Part shown: positions 51,184 through 59,138 of the stretch, piece by piece | Layout of the letters: every line of letters starts with the position of its first letter | How positions within the stretch are numbered: position 1 is the stretch's first letter | Source: Pullilachnospira sp963929535 | GTDB taxonomy: Bacteria; Bacillota; Clostridia; Lachnospirales; Lachnospiraceae | Assembly: GCA_963929535.1 (NCBI GenBank) | Contig: CAWVIZ010000005.1 | Location: 140,112 to 204,111, forward strand | Direction of reading: 5' to 3' | Length of the DNA: 64,000 nt | Notes under the pieces: model-generated | Told to the model about the DNA's origin: nothing | Database searches by the model: none | What the model saw: the letters and a program-made list of their open reading frames with translations, nothing else | Translations under genes and position numbers: made by a program

Positions 51184-52536
51184 ATGGTAAAGAACATGAC
51201 GGAGGGAAATCCGGTTCGGCTGATCTTTGGTTTTGCCATACCGATCATGCTGAGCAGTATTGTCCAGCAGTTTTATAACATCACAGATACCATGATCGTG
51301 GGGCAGTTTGTAGGAGTGAATGCTTTGGCTGCTGTGGGTTCCTGCGGCGGAGTAATCGGTATGGTACTGGGATGGGCGGGAGGACTTACCAGTGGATTTT
51401 CCATATTAATCGCCAAATGCTTCGGAAGCAGAGATTACCGGCAGATGTCCAATTATTTTATGAACGCTGTATTTCTCTGCATCGTGATTGCAGTGGGAAT
51501 GACTACAGTAATGCAGATTCTGGTTCCCTGGCTGGTGGATGCCATCAATACTCCGGAGGAGTTGAAGGCAGATGTATCCATGTATATCAGGATCTCTTTT
51601 TGGGGAATTCCTGGCTCTTTCATGTACAACACTCTGTCCAGTGTACAGCGGGCTATGGGAGACTCCAAGATGCCGCTGGTATTTTTGGGGATTTCTGTGG
51701 TGTTTAATTTGTTGATGGATTTGCTGTTTGTAGGAGTTTTTGGCTGGAGCGTTCCGGGCGCGGCGCTGGCTACGATCCTGGCGCAGATTTTTTCCGGCCT
51801 GCTGTGTCTTGGATATGTGATGCATCGGCATAAGGTACTTCTTACCAGCAGCTTTAAATCAGCTTTGAATCTGGGAAAAATGGGAGAGATGCTGAAGTTG
51901 GGCGTTCCCATGGCCCTTCAGTTTTCCATCACCTCTCTGGGAAATGTACTGATTCAGTCTGCCCTGAATGCGCTGGGTACTGTTTATATCACAGCATTTA
52001 CAGCTTCCAGTAAGATACAGGGTATTTTCATGAGTATGTTCAGCTCCATCGGCGCAGCCGCTTCCACCTATGTGGGCCAGAATACCGGAGCCGGGCAGAT
52101 GCGCCGGGTGCGCACCGGTGTGCGGGATTGTCAGGTGGCTTCCCTGATCCTCAGTGTGGTGGCTATGATCTTCCTCTGCCTGACAGGTCAGTATCTGGTG
52201 AAGATATTCAGTTCCGATATCACCGGACCGATCCAGGAAGCATGTAATCAGTATTTTATGCTGGTGCCGTTCTTTTTCCCCTTTCTGAGCGCTATTTTCC
52301 TTTACAGAAACGCGCTTCAGGGAATGGGTTACGGCTTCGTACCCATGCTGGGAGGCGTGGGAGAGCTGATCGCCAGAACCATCAGCTCCATGGTGCTGGC
52401 GCCCCGTCTGGGATTTCTGGGAATCTGCTGGGGCGAGCCTCTGGCATGGATCTTCGCGCTGGTGCCGTTGATCCCATACTATTTTTACGCGATACGCAAG
52501 CGGATCCGGATGACGGAAGAGCAGAGGAAAAAGTAA
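51184..52536 (+). CDS. MATE-family efflux transporter
   Basis: This 450-residue protein has about twelve transmembrane helices in two similar halves. The family patterns PIMLSSIVQQFYNITDTMIVGQFVG and PMALQFSITSLGNVLIQSALNALG are both visible. MATE pumps expel cationic drugs, dyes or metabolites using Na+ or H+. ATG 51184 follows AAAAGGGGATGAAG. Its promoter has the MerR arrangement, suggesting induction by a small molecule that is probably also a substrate. Confidence 0.94.
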   Translation: MVKNMTEGNPVRLIFGFAIPIMLSSIVQQFYNITDTMIVGQFVGVNALAAVGSCGGVIGMVLGWAGGLTSGFSILIAKCFGSRDYRQMSNYFMNAVFLCIVIAVGMTTVMQILVPWLVDAINTPEELKADVSMYIRISFWGIPGSFMYNTLSSVQRAMGDSKMPLVFLGISVVFNLLMDLLFVGVFGWSVPGAALATILAQIFSGLLCLGYVMHRHKVLLTSSFKSALNLGKMGEMLKLGVPMALQFSITSLGNVLIQSALNALGTVYITAFTASSKIQGIFMSMFSSIGAAASTYVGQNTGAGQMRRVRTGVRDCQVASLILSVVAMIFLCLTGQYLVKIFSSDITGPIQEACNQYFMLVPFFFPFLSAIFLYRNALQGMGYGFVPMLGGVGELIARTISSMVLAPRLGFLGICWGEPLAWIFALVPLIPYYFYAIRKRIRMTEEQRKK

Positions 52537-52552
52537 AAATTTCGATTGGTTA

Positions 52553-52740
52553 TTGTGGTAATTTTGGAAATAATATATAATAAAAGAAGCTTGCGATACT
52601 CCGGGGCTTTCGGAGAAGGAGCAAGTCAAACACCCCGCAGCGAGCTGCGGAGTATTTGACCCTCGCGGCAGTCGCCAAATGGACATGCAAGCATGTCCGC
52701 TTGGCTCGTTGCCCACGGGAATAAAAAGGATGGGATGTGA
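52553..52740 (+). promoter_or_regulatory. Promoter and highly structured leader of the phosphofructokinase gene
   Basis: TTGTGG (52553-52558), 17 bases, and TATAAT (52576-52581) form a promoter. The 160-nt leader folds into at least three hairpins: CTCCG/CGGAG inside GCTTG/CAAG (about 52589-52625); GTCAAA-CCGCAG-CTGCGG-TTTGAC (52625-52660); and GCCAA-GGACATGC-GCATGTCC-TTGGC (52674-52705). I match it to no known riboswitch. Confidence 0.6.
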
Positions 52741-52746
52741 AAGAAC

Positions 52747-53826
52747 ATGAAGAGGATTGGTTTGCTGACCAGCGGCGGAGACTGCCAGGCGCTGAACGCC
52801 ACCATGAGAGGCGTTGTAAAAGGGCTGTCCAACAACATCGAGGAGCTGGAGGTTTACGGTTTCATGAACGGGTATAAAGGCCTGATCTATGGAGATTACC
52901 GTATGCTGACATCCAAAGATTTTTCCGGAATCCTTACCAGAGGAGGAACGATACTGGGGACCTCCAGGCAGCCGTTCAAGCTGATGCGGACGCCGGACGA
53001 GAAGGGACTGGACAAAGTGGAGGCCATGAAGCAGAATTATTATAAGCTGCGTCTGGACTGTCTGGTGATCCTGGGAGGAAACGGAACCCAGAAGACTGCC
53101 AACCTGCTTCGGGAAGAAGGGCTGAATATCATCCATCTTCCCAAGACCATTGACAATGACATCTGGGGAACAGATATGACCTTTGGTTTCTACAGCGCGG
53201 TGAATATCGCTACAGATGCCATTGACTGCATCCATACCACGGCATCCTCTCACAACAGAGTGTTCATCGTGGAGGTTATGGGCCACAAGGTGGGATGGCT
53301 GACACTGTATGCGGGAATTGCCAGCGGTGCGGATGTGATCCTCATCCCGGAGATCCCTTACGATATCGACAAGGTAGTGGAGGCCATTGAGGGAAGACGG
53401 CGGAGAGGAAGCGGATTTACGATTCTGGCTGTGGCTGAGGGCGCCATTTCCAAGGAAGAGGCCAAGCTGGGCAAGAAGGAACTGAAGAAGAAGCTGGCAG
53501 AGGATGCGAAAAAGTATCCTTCCGTTTCCTACAAGATTGCCAAGGAGATCGAGGAAAAAACAGGCATGGAGATCCGGGTAACAGTTCCGGGACATACACA
53601 GAGAGGCGGAAGCCCGTGTCCGTATGACCGTGTGCTGTCCACCAGGATCGGATCGGCGGCTGCCAAGCTGATCCTGAACAACGAGTATGGCTACATGGTG
53701 GGGATCGTGAATGGGAAGACCAAGAAGGTGCCTCTGGAGGAGTGCGCGGGAAAACTGAAGATGGTTACGCCGGACGCGCAGGAGATCAAGGACGCCAAGA
53801 GGATCGGAATCAGCTTCGGAGACTGA
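52747..53826 (+). CDS. pfkA: 6-phosphofructokinase
   Basis: This 359-residue enzyme phosphorylates fructose 6-phosphate. The N-terminus GLLTSGGDCQALNATMRG and the catalytic PKTIDNDIWGTDMTFGF are clear. The nucleotide loop reads GGNGTQKTA: the Gly at the E. coli 104 position predicts ATP use, while Lys in PKTIDND (E. coli 124) is a feature of the PPi-type and mixed clades. Asn replaces the usual Mg2+-binding Asp in GGDG, a variant I recall from many clostridial paralogs. It is about 40 residues longer than E. coli PfkA. Phosphoryl donor is therefore less certain than the fold. Confidence 0.9.
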   Translation: MKRIGLLTSGGDCQALNATMRGVVKGLSNNIEELEVYGFMNGYKGLIYGDYRMLTSKDFSGILTRGGTILGTSRQPFKLMRTPDEKGLDKVEAMKQNYYKLRLDCLVILGGNGTQKTANLLREEGLNIIHLPKTIDNDIWGTDMTFGFYSAVNIATDAIDCIHTTASSHNRVFIVEVMGHKVGWLTLYAGIASGADVILIPEIPYDIDKVVEAIEGRRRRGSGFTILAVAEGAISKEEAKLGKKELKKKLAEDAKKYPSVSYKIAKEIEEKTGMEIRVTVPGHTQRGGSPCPYDRVLSTRIGSAAAKLILNNEYGYMVGIVNGKTKKVPLEECAGKLKMVTPDAQEIKDAKRIGISFGD

Positions 53827-53957
53827 TAAAAAGCAAGACGGGACAAAGATGCCGTATACAGCTATCCCGGGGGCGCCGTTTCGGCCGGGCGGGGATCTTT
53901 TCAGATTCCCGGCCCGCTGAAAGCGGGGCAGCTTCCGGGAACTTTTGATTCACGCGG

Positions 53958-53985
53958 ACAGCGGGCCAGGCGGAAGGCAAAACTG
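53958..53985. repeat. Possible diverged copy of the small palindromic repeat before dnaX
   Basis: ACAGCGGGCCAGGCGGAAGGCAAAACTG keeps the ACAGC, GGAAGGC and AACTG parts of the family but with insertions. It lies 18 bases upstream of the dnaX start. The rest of the gap from 53827 holds GC-rich inverted repeats around CCCGGGGGCGCC and GGGAATC, and no clear RNA gene. Confidence 0.4.
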
Positions 53986-54002
53986 CAGCAAGGAGAGATT
54001 CC

Positions 54003-55622
54003 ATGAGCTATACTGCTCTTTATCGAAAATTCCGCCCCACGAACTTTGAGGATGTAAAGGGGCAGGATCATATTGTAACTACACTGAAAAATCAGATCCA
54101 GGCGGAACGGATCGGACATGCCTATCTGTTCTGCGGGACCCGGGGAACGGGTAAGACTACGGTGGCCAAGATCCTGGCCAAAGCGGTGAACTGTGAGCAT
54201 CCGGTGAACGGAAGTCCCTGCAATGAATGCGAGACCTGCCGGGCCATCCAGGCGGGAACCGCCATGAACGTGATCGAGATCGATGCCGCGTCCAACAACG
54301 GTGTGGATAATATCCGGGAGATCCGGGAAGAGGTGGCTTACCGTCCCACCCAGGGGAAGTATAAGGTATATATTATCGACGAGGTTCATATGCTCTCCAC
54401 GGGAGCGTTCAATGCTCTTTTGAAGACCCTGGAGGAACCGCCCTCTTATGTGATCTTTATTCTGGCCACCACGGAGGCCCATAAGATTCCGGTGACGATC
54501 CTGTCCAGGTGCCAGCGATATGATTTCAGGAGGATTTCCATTGATACCATCGCCTCCAGGCTGCGGGAGCTGATGGAGGAGGAACATATTTCCGTGGAGG
54601 ACAAGGCCCTGCGGTATGTGGCAAAGGCAGGGGACGGTTCCATGCGTGACGCTTTGAGCCTGCTGGACCAGTGTATCGCCTTTTATCTGGGAGAGACTCT
54701 GACCTATGACAAGGTGCTGGAGGTCCTGGGAACTGTGGACAGCGAGGTGTTCAGCCAGCTTCTGCGGAAGGTGATCGAGGGGGATGTGACTGCCTGTATC
54801 CATATCCTGGAGGATCTGATCGCCGGGGGAAAGGAGCTGGGCCAGTTTGTAGCGGATTTTACCTGGTATATGAGAAATCTGCTGCTGGTGAAGACTTCTG
54901 ATGATGCCCGGGAGGTACTGGATGTGTCTTCCGAAAATTTCCGCCTGCTGGAGGAAGAGAGCCGGATGGTGGATGTGGAGACGCTGATGCGCTATATCCG
55001 GGTGTTTTCCGATCTGGCCGGACAGGTGCGGTATGCCACCCAGAAACGGGTGACAGTGGAGATCGGATTGATAAAATTATGTAAACCTGCCATGGAGACG
55101 AATCTGGATTCTGTGCTGGACCGGATCCGGATCCTGGAGGAAAAGCTGGAGAACGGAGTGATCGCCGTGTCGGCCCCGGAGCAGGGCCAGAGAGCGGCGG
55201 GGATGTCTGGAGAAGCCGGCGAAGGACAGGAAAAGCCTTCGGAGACGGTAAAACCCCAAAAGGCAGCTCCGGAGGATCTGCAGTATATCCGGAATAACTG
55301 GAAGATGATCGTGGGTCAGACCCAGGGGATGTTCAAGACATTTCTTCAGACGGCAGTACCCAAATATAATGGAACAACGGGCGAGAACCGCCTGTATGTG
55401 GAATTTTCCAATGATCTGGCTCAGGGGTGCGCGGAGGATCCCGAGAAGAAGGCTCTGTTGGAGCGGATCATTGCGGATCAGACTGGAAAATCGGTGGAGG
55501 TCGAGATGGTCCTTCGGAAGGTGAATGCCCCCAGGGAGCTGGCAGAGATCTCCGTTGATGATATATTAAAAAATGAGGTTCACATGGACGTTGTAGTCGA
55601 GGAGGAACCGGAAGAGGATTAG
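54003..55622 (+). CDS. dnaX: DNA polymerase III subunit gamma/tau
   Basis: This 539-residue clamp-loader ATPase has Walker A GTRGTGKTT, the zinc-binding Cys set (CEHPVNGSPCNECETC), Walker B/DExx in IIDEVHMLS, the sensor 1/SRC motif ILSRCQRYDF and the C-terminal oligomerisation region. The tail beyond residue 380 is short compared with E. coli tau but usual for clostridia. ATG 54003 follows AAGGAGAG. It is the first gene of the dnaX-ebfC-recR cluster conserved across bacteria. Confidence 0.97.
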   Translation: MSYTALYRKFRPTNFEDVKGQDHIVTTLKNQIQAERIGHAYLFCGTRGTGKTTVAKILAKAVNCEHPVNGSPCNECETCRAIQAGTAMNVIEIDAASNNGVDNIREIREEVAYRPTQGKYKVYIIDEVHMLSTGAFNALLKTLEEPPSYVIFILATTEAHKIPVTILSRCQRYDFRRISIDTIASRLRELMEEEHISVEDKALRYVAKAGDGSMRDALSLLDQCIAFYLGETLTYDKVLEVLGTVDSEVFSQLLRKVIEGDVTACIHILEDLIAGGKELGQFVADFTWYMRNLLLVKTSDDAREVLDVSSENFRLLEEESRMVDVETLMRYIRVFSDLAGQVRYATQKRVTVEIGLIKLCKPAMETNLDSVLDRIRILEEKLENGVIAVSAPEQGQRAAGMSGEAGEGQEKPSETVKPQKAAPEDLQYIRNNWKMIVGQTQGMFKTFLQTAVPKYNGTTGENRLYVEFSNDLAQGCAEDPEKKALLERIIADQTGKSVEVEMVLRKVNAPRELAEISVDDILKNEVHMDVVVEEEPEED

Positions 55623-55634
55623 GAGGACAGTATC

Positions 55635-55985
55635 GTGGCAAGACGCGGTGGATTTCCGGGCGGAATGGGTATGCCCGGCAATATGAATAATTTGATGAAG
55701 CAGGCGCAGAAGATGCAGAAGCAGATGGAAGAGAATCAGAAAGCGCTGGAGGAAAAGGAGTTCACGGCCGCAGCCGGGGGCGGCGCCGTGGAGGTGACGG
55801 TAAGCGGGAAGAAGGAGATCACGAAAGTGAAGCTGTCTGAAGAGGTGGTGGATCCGGACGATATTGAGATGCTGGAGGATCTGATCATGGCGGCCGCCAA
55901 CGAGGCTCTCAGGAAGATGGAGGCGGAGACCCAGGCAGTGATGTCCAAGCTGACCGGAGGACTGGGCGGAGGCTTCCCATTCTGA
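55635..55985 (+). CDS. ebfC: YbaB/EbfC nucleoid-associated protein
   Basis: This 116-residue small DNA-binding protein has the start GNMNNLMKQAQKMQKQMEENQ, the beta region VEVTVSGKKEITKVKLS and the tail EDLIMAAANEALRKMEAE. It uses GTG at 55635, eight bases after AGGAGG. It lies between dnaX and recR, the canonical position. The family binds DNA as a dimer and is linked to recombination and nucleoid shape. Confidence 0.95.
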   Translation: MARRGGFPGGMGMPGNMNNLMKQAQKMQKQMEENQKALEEKEFTAAAGGGAVEVTVSGKKEITKVKLSEEVVDPDDIEMLEDLIMAAANEALRKMEAETQAVMSKLTGGLGGGFPF

Positions 55986-55986
55986 G

Positions 55987-56583
55987 ATGGAGTATTACAG
56001 CAGTCATATCAGCAAATTGATCGAGCAGCTGTCCAGGCTGCCGGGGATCGGGGCCAAATCGGCCCAGAGGCTGGCGTTCCATATTGTGAATATGCCCATG
56101 GAGCAGGTGGAACAGCTTGCCGGGGCCATGACGGACGCCAAAGCCAACGTGCGGTACTGCAAAGAGTGCTTTACTTTGACAGACCAGGAGCTGTGCCCCA
56201 TCTGTGCCAATCCCAAGAGGGATCACCGACAGATCATGGTGGTGGAAAATACCAGAGATCTGGCGGCTTATGAGAAAACAGGAAAGTATGAGGGTGTGTA
56301 TCATGTACTCCATGGGGCGATTTCCCCCATGCTGGGGATCGGACCCAATGATATCAGGCTGAAGGAGCTGATGCACCGCCTGCAGCAAGATGTGGATGAG
56401 GTGATCATTGCCACCAATTCCAGCCTGGAGGGAGAAACCACCGCCATGTATATCAGCAAGCTGATCAAGCCCACCGGGATCAAGGTGAGCAGGATCGCCA
56501 GCGGAGTGCCGGTGGGAGGAGATTTGGAATATATCGACGAGGTGACGCTTCTGCGGGCGCTGGAGGGCAGGGTAGAGCTGTAG
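55987..56583 (+). CDS. recR: Recombination protein RecR
   Basis: This 198-residue protein has the helix-hairpin-helix LSRLPGIGAKSAQRLAFHI, a zinc finger built from CKECFTLTDQELCPIC, and a Toprim domain with VVENTRDLAAYE. It works with RecO and RecF to load RecA at gaps. It starts one base after the ebfC stop. Its ribosome site (GGAGGC) lies inside ebfC, so translation is coupled. Confidence 0.97.
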   Translation: MEYYSSHISKLIEQLSRLPGIGAKSAQRLAFHIVNMPMEQVEQLAGAMTDAKANVRYCKECFTLTDQELCPICANPKRDHRQIMVVENTRDLAAYEKTGKYEGVYHVLHGAISPMLGIGPNDIRLKELMHRLQQDVDEVIIATNSSLEGETTAMYISKLIKPTGIKVSRIASGVPVGGDLEYIDEVTLLRALEGRVEL

Positions 56584-56626
56584 CCTGCCGGATGCCCGCA
56601 GGAAGAAACAGGAGGGACTGTAAACA

Positions 56627-58018
56627 ATGGAGCTTACAACAGTAAGAGAGATATACAGAAACAGAGAGAAATATCTGGACAAGGAGATTACCGTGGGGGG
56701 CTGGGTACGGAGTATCCGGGATTCCAAGACTTTCGGATTTATTGTTCTCCATGACGGAACGTTTTTTGAGACACTGCAGATCGTGTACCACGATTCCATG
56801 GAGAATTTTGCCCAGATTTCCAAACTGAATGTGGGAGCCGCGATCGTGGTCAGAGGGACTCTGGTGGCGACGCCCCAGGCCAAGCAGCCTTTTGAGATCC
56901 AGGCGGCGCAGGTGGATGTGGAGGGAGCTTCCGCTCCGGATTATCCGCTGCAGAAAAAACGCCATTCCATGGAATTTCTGCGGACGGTTCCCCATCTGAG
57001 AGCCAGGACAAATACCTTCCAGGCGGTATTTCGGGTGAGATCCCTGATCGCCTATGCCATCCATAAGTTCTTCCAGGAGAGGGATTTCGTATATGTGCAT
57101 ACCCCTCTGATCACCGGAAGCGACTGCGAGGGCGCTGGAGAGATGTTCCAGGTGACCGCCATGGATCTGAAGAATGTTCCGAAAACAAAGGAGGGAGAGG
57201 TGGATTACTCCAGGGATTTCTTTGGAAAGGCCACCAATCTGACGGTAAGCGGACAGCTCAACGGCGAAACGTATGCCCAGGCATTCCGGAATATTTATAC
57301 CTTTGGACCCACCTTCCGGGCAGAGAATTCCAACACTACCCGCCATGCGGCGGAGTTCTGGATGATCGAGCCGGAGATCGCCTTTGCGGATCTGAAGGAT
57401 TCCATGGATCTGGCAGAGTCCATGCTGAAGTATATCATCCGCTACGTGCTGGAGAATGCCCCGGAGGAGATGAATTTCTTTAACTCCTTTGTGGACAAGG
57501 GACTTCTGGAGCGGCTGAACAACGTGGTGGATTCGGAGTTTGCCCGGGTTTCCTATACGGATGCGGTGGAGCTTCTGAAGGAGCATAATGATAAGTTTGA
57601 GTACAAGGTGTCCTGGGGATGCGATCTGCAGACAGAGCATGAGAGATATCTGACGGAGCAGGTCTATAAGCGTCCTGTCTTCGTGACGGATTATCCCAAG
57701 GAGATCAAAGCATTTTACATGAAGCTGAACGATGACCAGAAGACGGTGGCGGCCGCGGACTGTCTGGTTCCGGGGATCGGTGAGATCATAGGAGGAAGCC
57801 AGAGAGAGGATGACTATGAGAAGCTGATGCAGAGGATCCGGGAGCTGGGACTGAAAGAGGAAGACTACGGCTTCTACCTGGATCTGCGCAGATACGGCAG
57901 CACCAGACATGCCGGCTTTGGTCTGGGATTTGAGAGATGTGTGATGTACCTGACGGGTATGGGAAATATCAGAGACGTGATCCCCTTCCCCAGGACAGTA
58001 AACAACTGCGAACTGTAG
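56627..58018 (+). CDS. asnS: Asparaginyl-tRNA synthetase
   Basis: This 463-residue class IIb synthetase has an N-terminal OB-fold anticodon domain (with TVGGWVRSIRDSKTFGFIVLHDG) and a catalytic core. Motif 2 is FGPTFRAENSNTTRHAAEFWMIEPE, and motif 3 is GFGLGFERCVMYLTGMGNIRDVIPFPR. The NTTRH wording marks AsnRS rather than AspRS. ATG 56627 follows AGGAGGG. It is 43 bases after recR and probably in the same transcript or under a local promoter I could not pin down. Confidence 0.97.
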   Translation: MELTTVREIYRNREKYLDKEITVGGWVRSIRDSKTFGFIVLHDGTFFETLQIVYHDSMENFAQISKLNVGAAIVVRGTLVATPQAKQPFEIQAAQVDVEGASAPDYPLQKKRHSMEFLRTVPHLRARTNTFQAVFRVRSLIAYAIHKFFQERDFVYVHTPLITGSDCEGAGEMFQVTAMDLKNVPKTKEGEVDYSRDFFGKATNLTVSGQLNGETYAQAFRNIYTFGPTFRAENSNTTRHAAEFWMIEPEIAFADLKDSMDLAESMLKYIIRYVLENAPEEMNFFNSFVDKGLLERLNNVVDSEFARVSYTDAVELLKEHNDKFEYKVSWGCDLQTEHERYLTEQVYKRPVFVTDYPKEIKAFYMKLNDDQKTVAAADCLVPGIGEIIGGSQREDDYEKLMQRIRELGLKEEDYGFYLDLRRYGSTRHAGFGLGFERCVMYLTGMGNIRDVIPFPRTVNNCEL

Positions 58019-58033
58019 GAGAGGACTTCTGTT

Positions 58034-59077
58034 ATGCGGTTCATTCATATTGCGGATGTACATTTGGGGGCGGTTCCGGACCAGGGCTGCCCCTGGAGTG
58101 CTTCCAGGGAAAAAGAGATCTGGGATACCTTCCGGCGGGTGACGGAGCTGGCCGCGAAAGAGAAGGTGGATCTGCTGCTGATCGCGGGAGATCTGTTTCA
58201 CAGGCAGCCGCTTCCCGGCCAGCTTCGGGAGGTGAATTACCTTTTTTCCCGCATGGGTAATGTCCAGGTGGTGTGGATGGCGGGAAATCACGATTACCTG
58301 AAAAAAGACTCCGCATACCGGAGGATTTCGTGGGCTCCCAATGTCCATGGATTTTTCAGCCAGAGGCCTGAGGTGGTGGAGCTTCCCGGGATCAGTACCT
58401 GGGTATATGGACTCAGCTATGAGAACCGGGAAATCGCGGAACCCCTGTATCGGGGAATCCGGCCCAACGGAAAACCGGGATATCATATTCTGCTGGCTCA
58501 TGGAGGGGATGAGAAACATATTCCCATCCGGAAAGAGGAGCTGGAGGGATTTGATTACGTGGCTCTGGGGCATATTCACAAGCCGCAGATCCTGATCCCC
58601 GACCGGATGGCCTATGCGGGCTGCCTGGAGCCGCTGGAGCGGACGGATGAAGGCGCCCGGGGCTTTATGTACGGACAGATGGAGGGCGGGAAGTGCCGGG
58701 CAGGTTTTATTCCGGCAGCCTGCCGGTCTTATCTGACGCTGCAGATCACCGTACATTCCGGCACCGTTCAGATGGCGCTGGAACAAAAGGTCCGGGAGGC
58801 CATCAGACAGAAGGGAGAGAAGAATCTGTACAGGATCCGTCTGCGGGGATTCAGGAATCCGGATATGGAATTTTTGAGAGAACCGCTGTTCGCCCTGGGA
58901 AATGTGACCGAGGTGGCAGATGAGACCCGGCCCTGCTACGATATGGAAAAGCTGCGGCAGCAGCAGAAAGGGACGCTGATCGGGTCGTATATCGAATGCT
59001 TCGACGGGAGGGAATCCCCGGAAGAGCAGAAGGCTCTGTACTACGGGGTACAGGCGTTGATGGAAACCAGGAAGTAA
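58034..59077 (+). CDS. SbcD/YhaO-type DNA repair metallophosphoesterase
   Basis: This 347-residue calcineurin-like nuclease shows all metal motifs: IHIADVHLG, IAGDLFH, WMAGNHDYL, ILLAHGGDEKH and LGHIHKPQ. A C-terminal cap domain follows from about residue 230. Its length and its neighbour, a YhaN-like ATPase, match the B. subtilis yhaO-yhaN pair rather than sbcD-sbcC. Such Mre11-Rad50-like couples process broken or blocked DNA ends. ATG 58034 follows AGGAGAGG, 15 bases after asnS. Confidence 0.9.
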   Translation: MRFIHIADVHLGAVPDQGCPWSASREKEIWDTFRRVTELAAKEKVDLLLIAGDLFHRQPLPGQLREVNYLFSRMGNVQVVWMAGNHDYLKKDSAYRRISWAPNVHGFFSQRPEVVELPGISTWVYGLSYENREIAEPLYRGIRPNGKPGYHILLAHGGDEKHIPIRKEELEGFDYVALGHIHKPQILIPDRMAYAGCLEPLERTDEGARGFMYGQMEGGKCRAGFIPAACRSYLTLQITVHSGTVQMALEQKVREAIRQKGEKNLYRIRLRGFRNPDMEFLREPLFALGNVTEVADETRPCYDMEKLRQQQKGTLIGSYIECFDGRESPEEQKALYYGVQALMETRK

Positions 59078-59138
59078 GCTTTGGACAAAGGCAGGGGAAA
59101 GCAGCGGCTGCCTCTGGCGGCCATTGGTGGAAATAGAA

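Noticed and set aside
53827..54002. SRP RNA gene before dnaX
   Set aside because: The location is typical and GGCCAGG-CGGAAGG-GCAGCAAGG is suggestive, but the symmetrical helix 8 loops (UCAGG/AGCAG with a GGAA tetraloop) do not form. The segment fits better as a diverged palindromic repeat.
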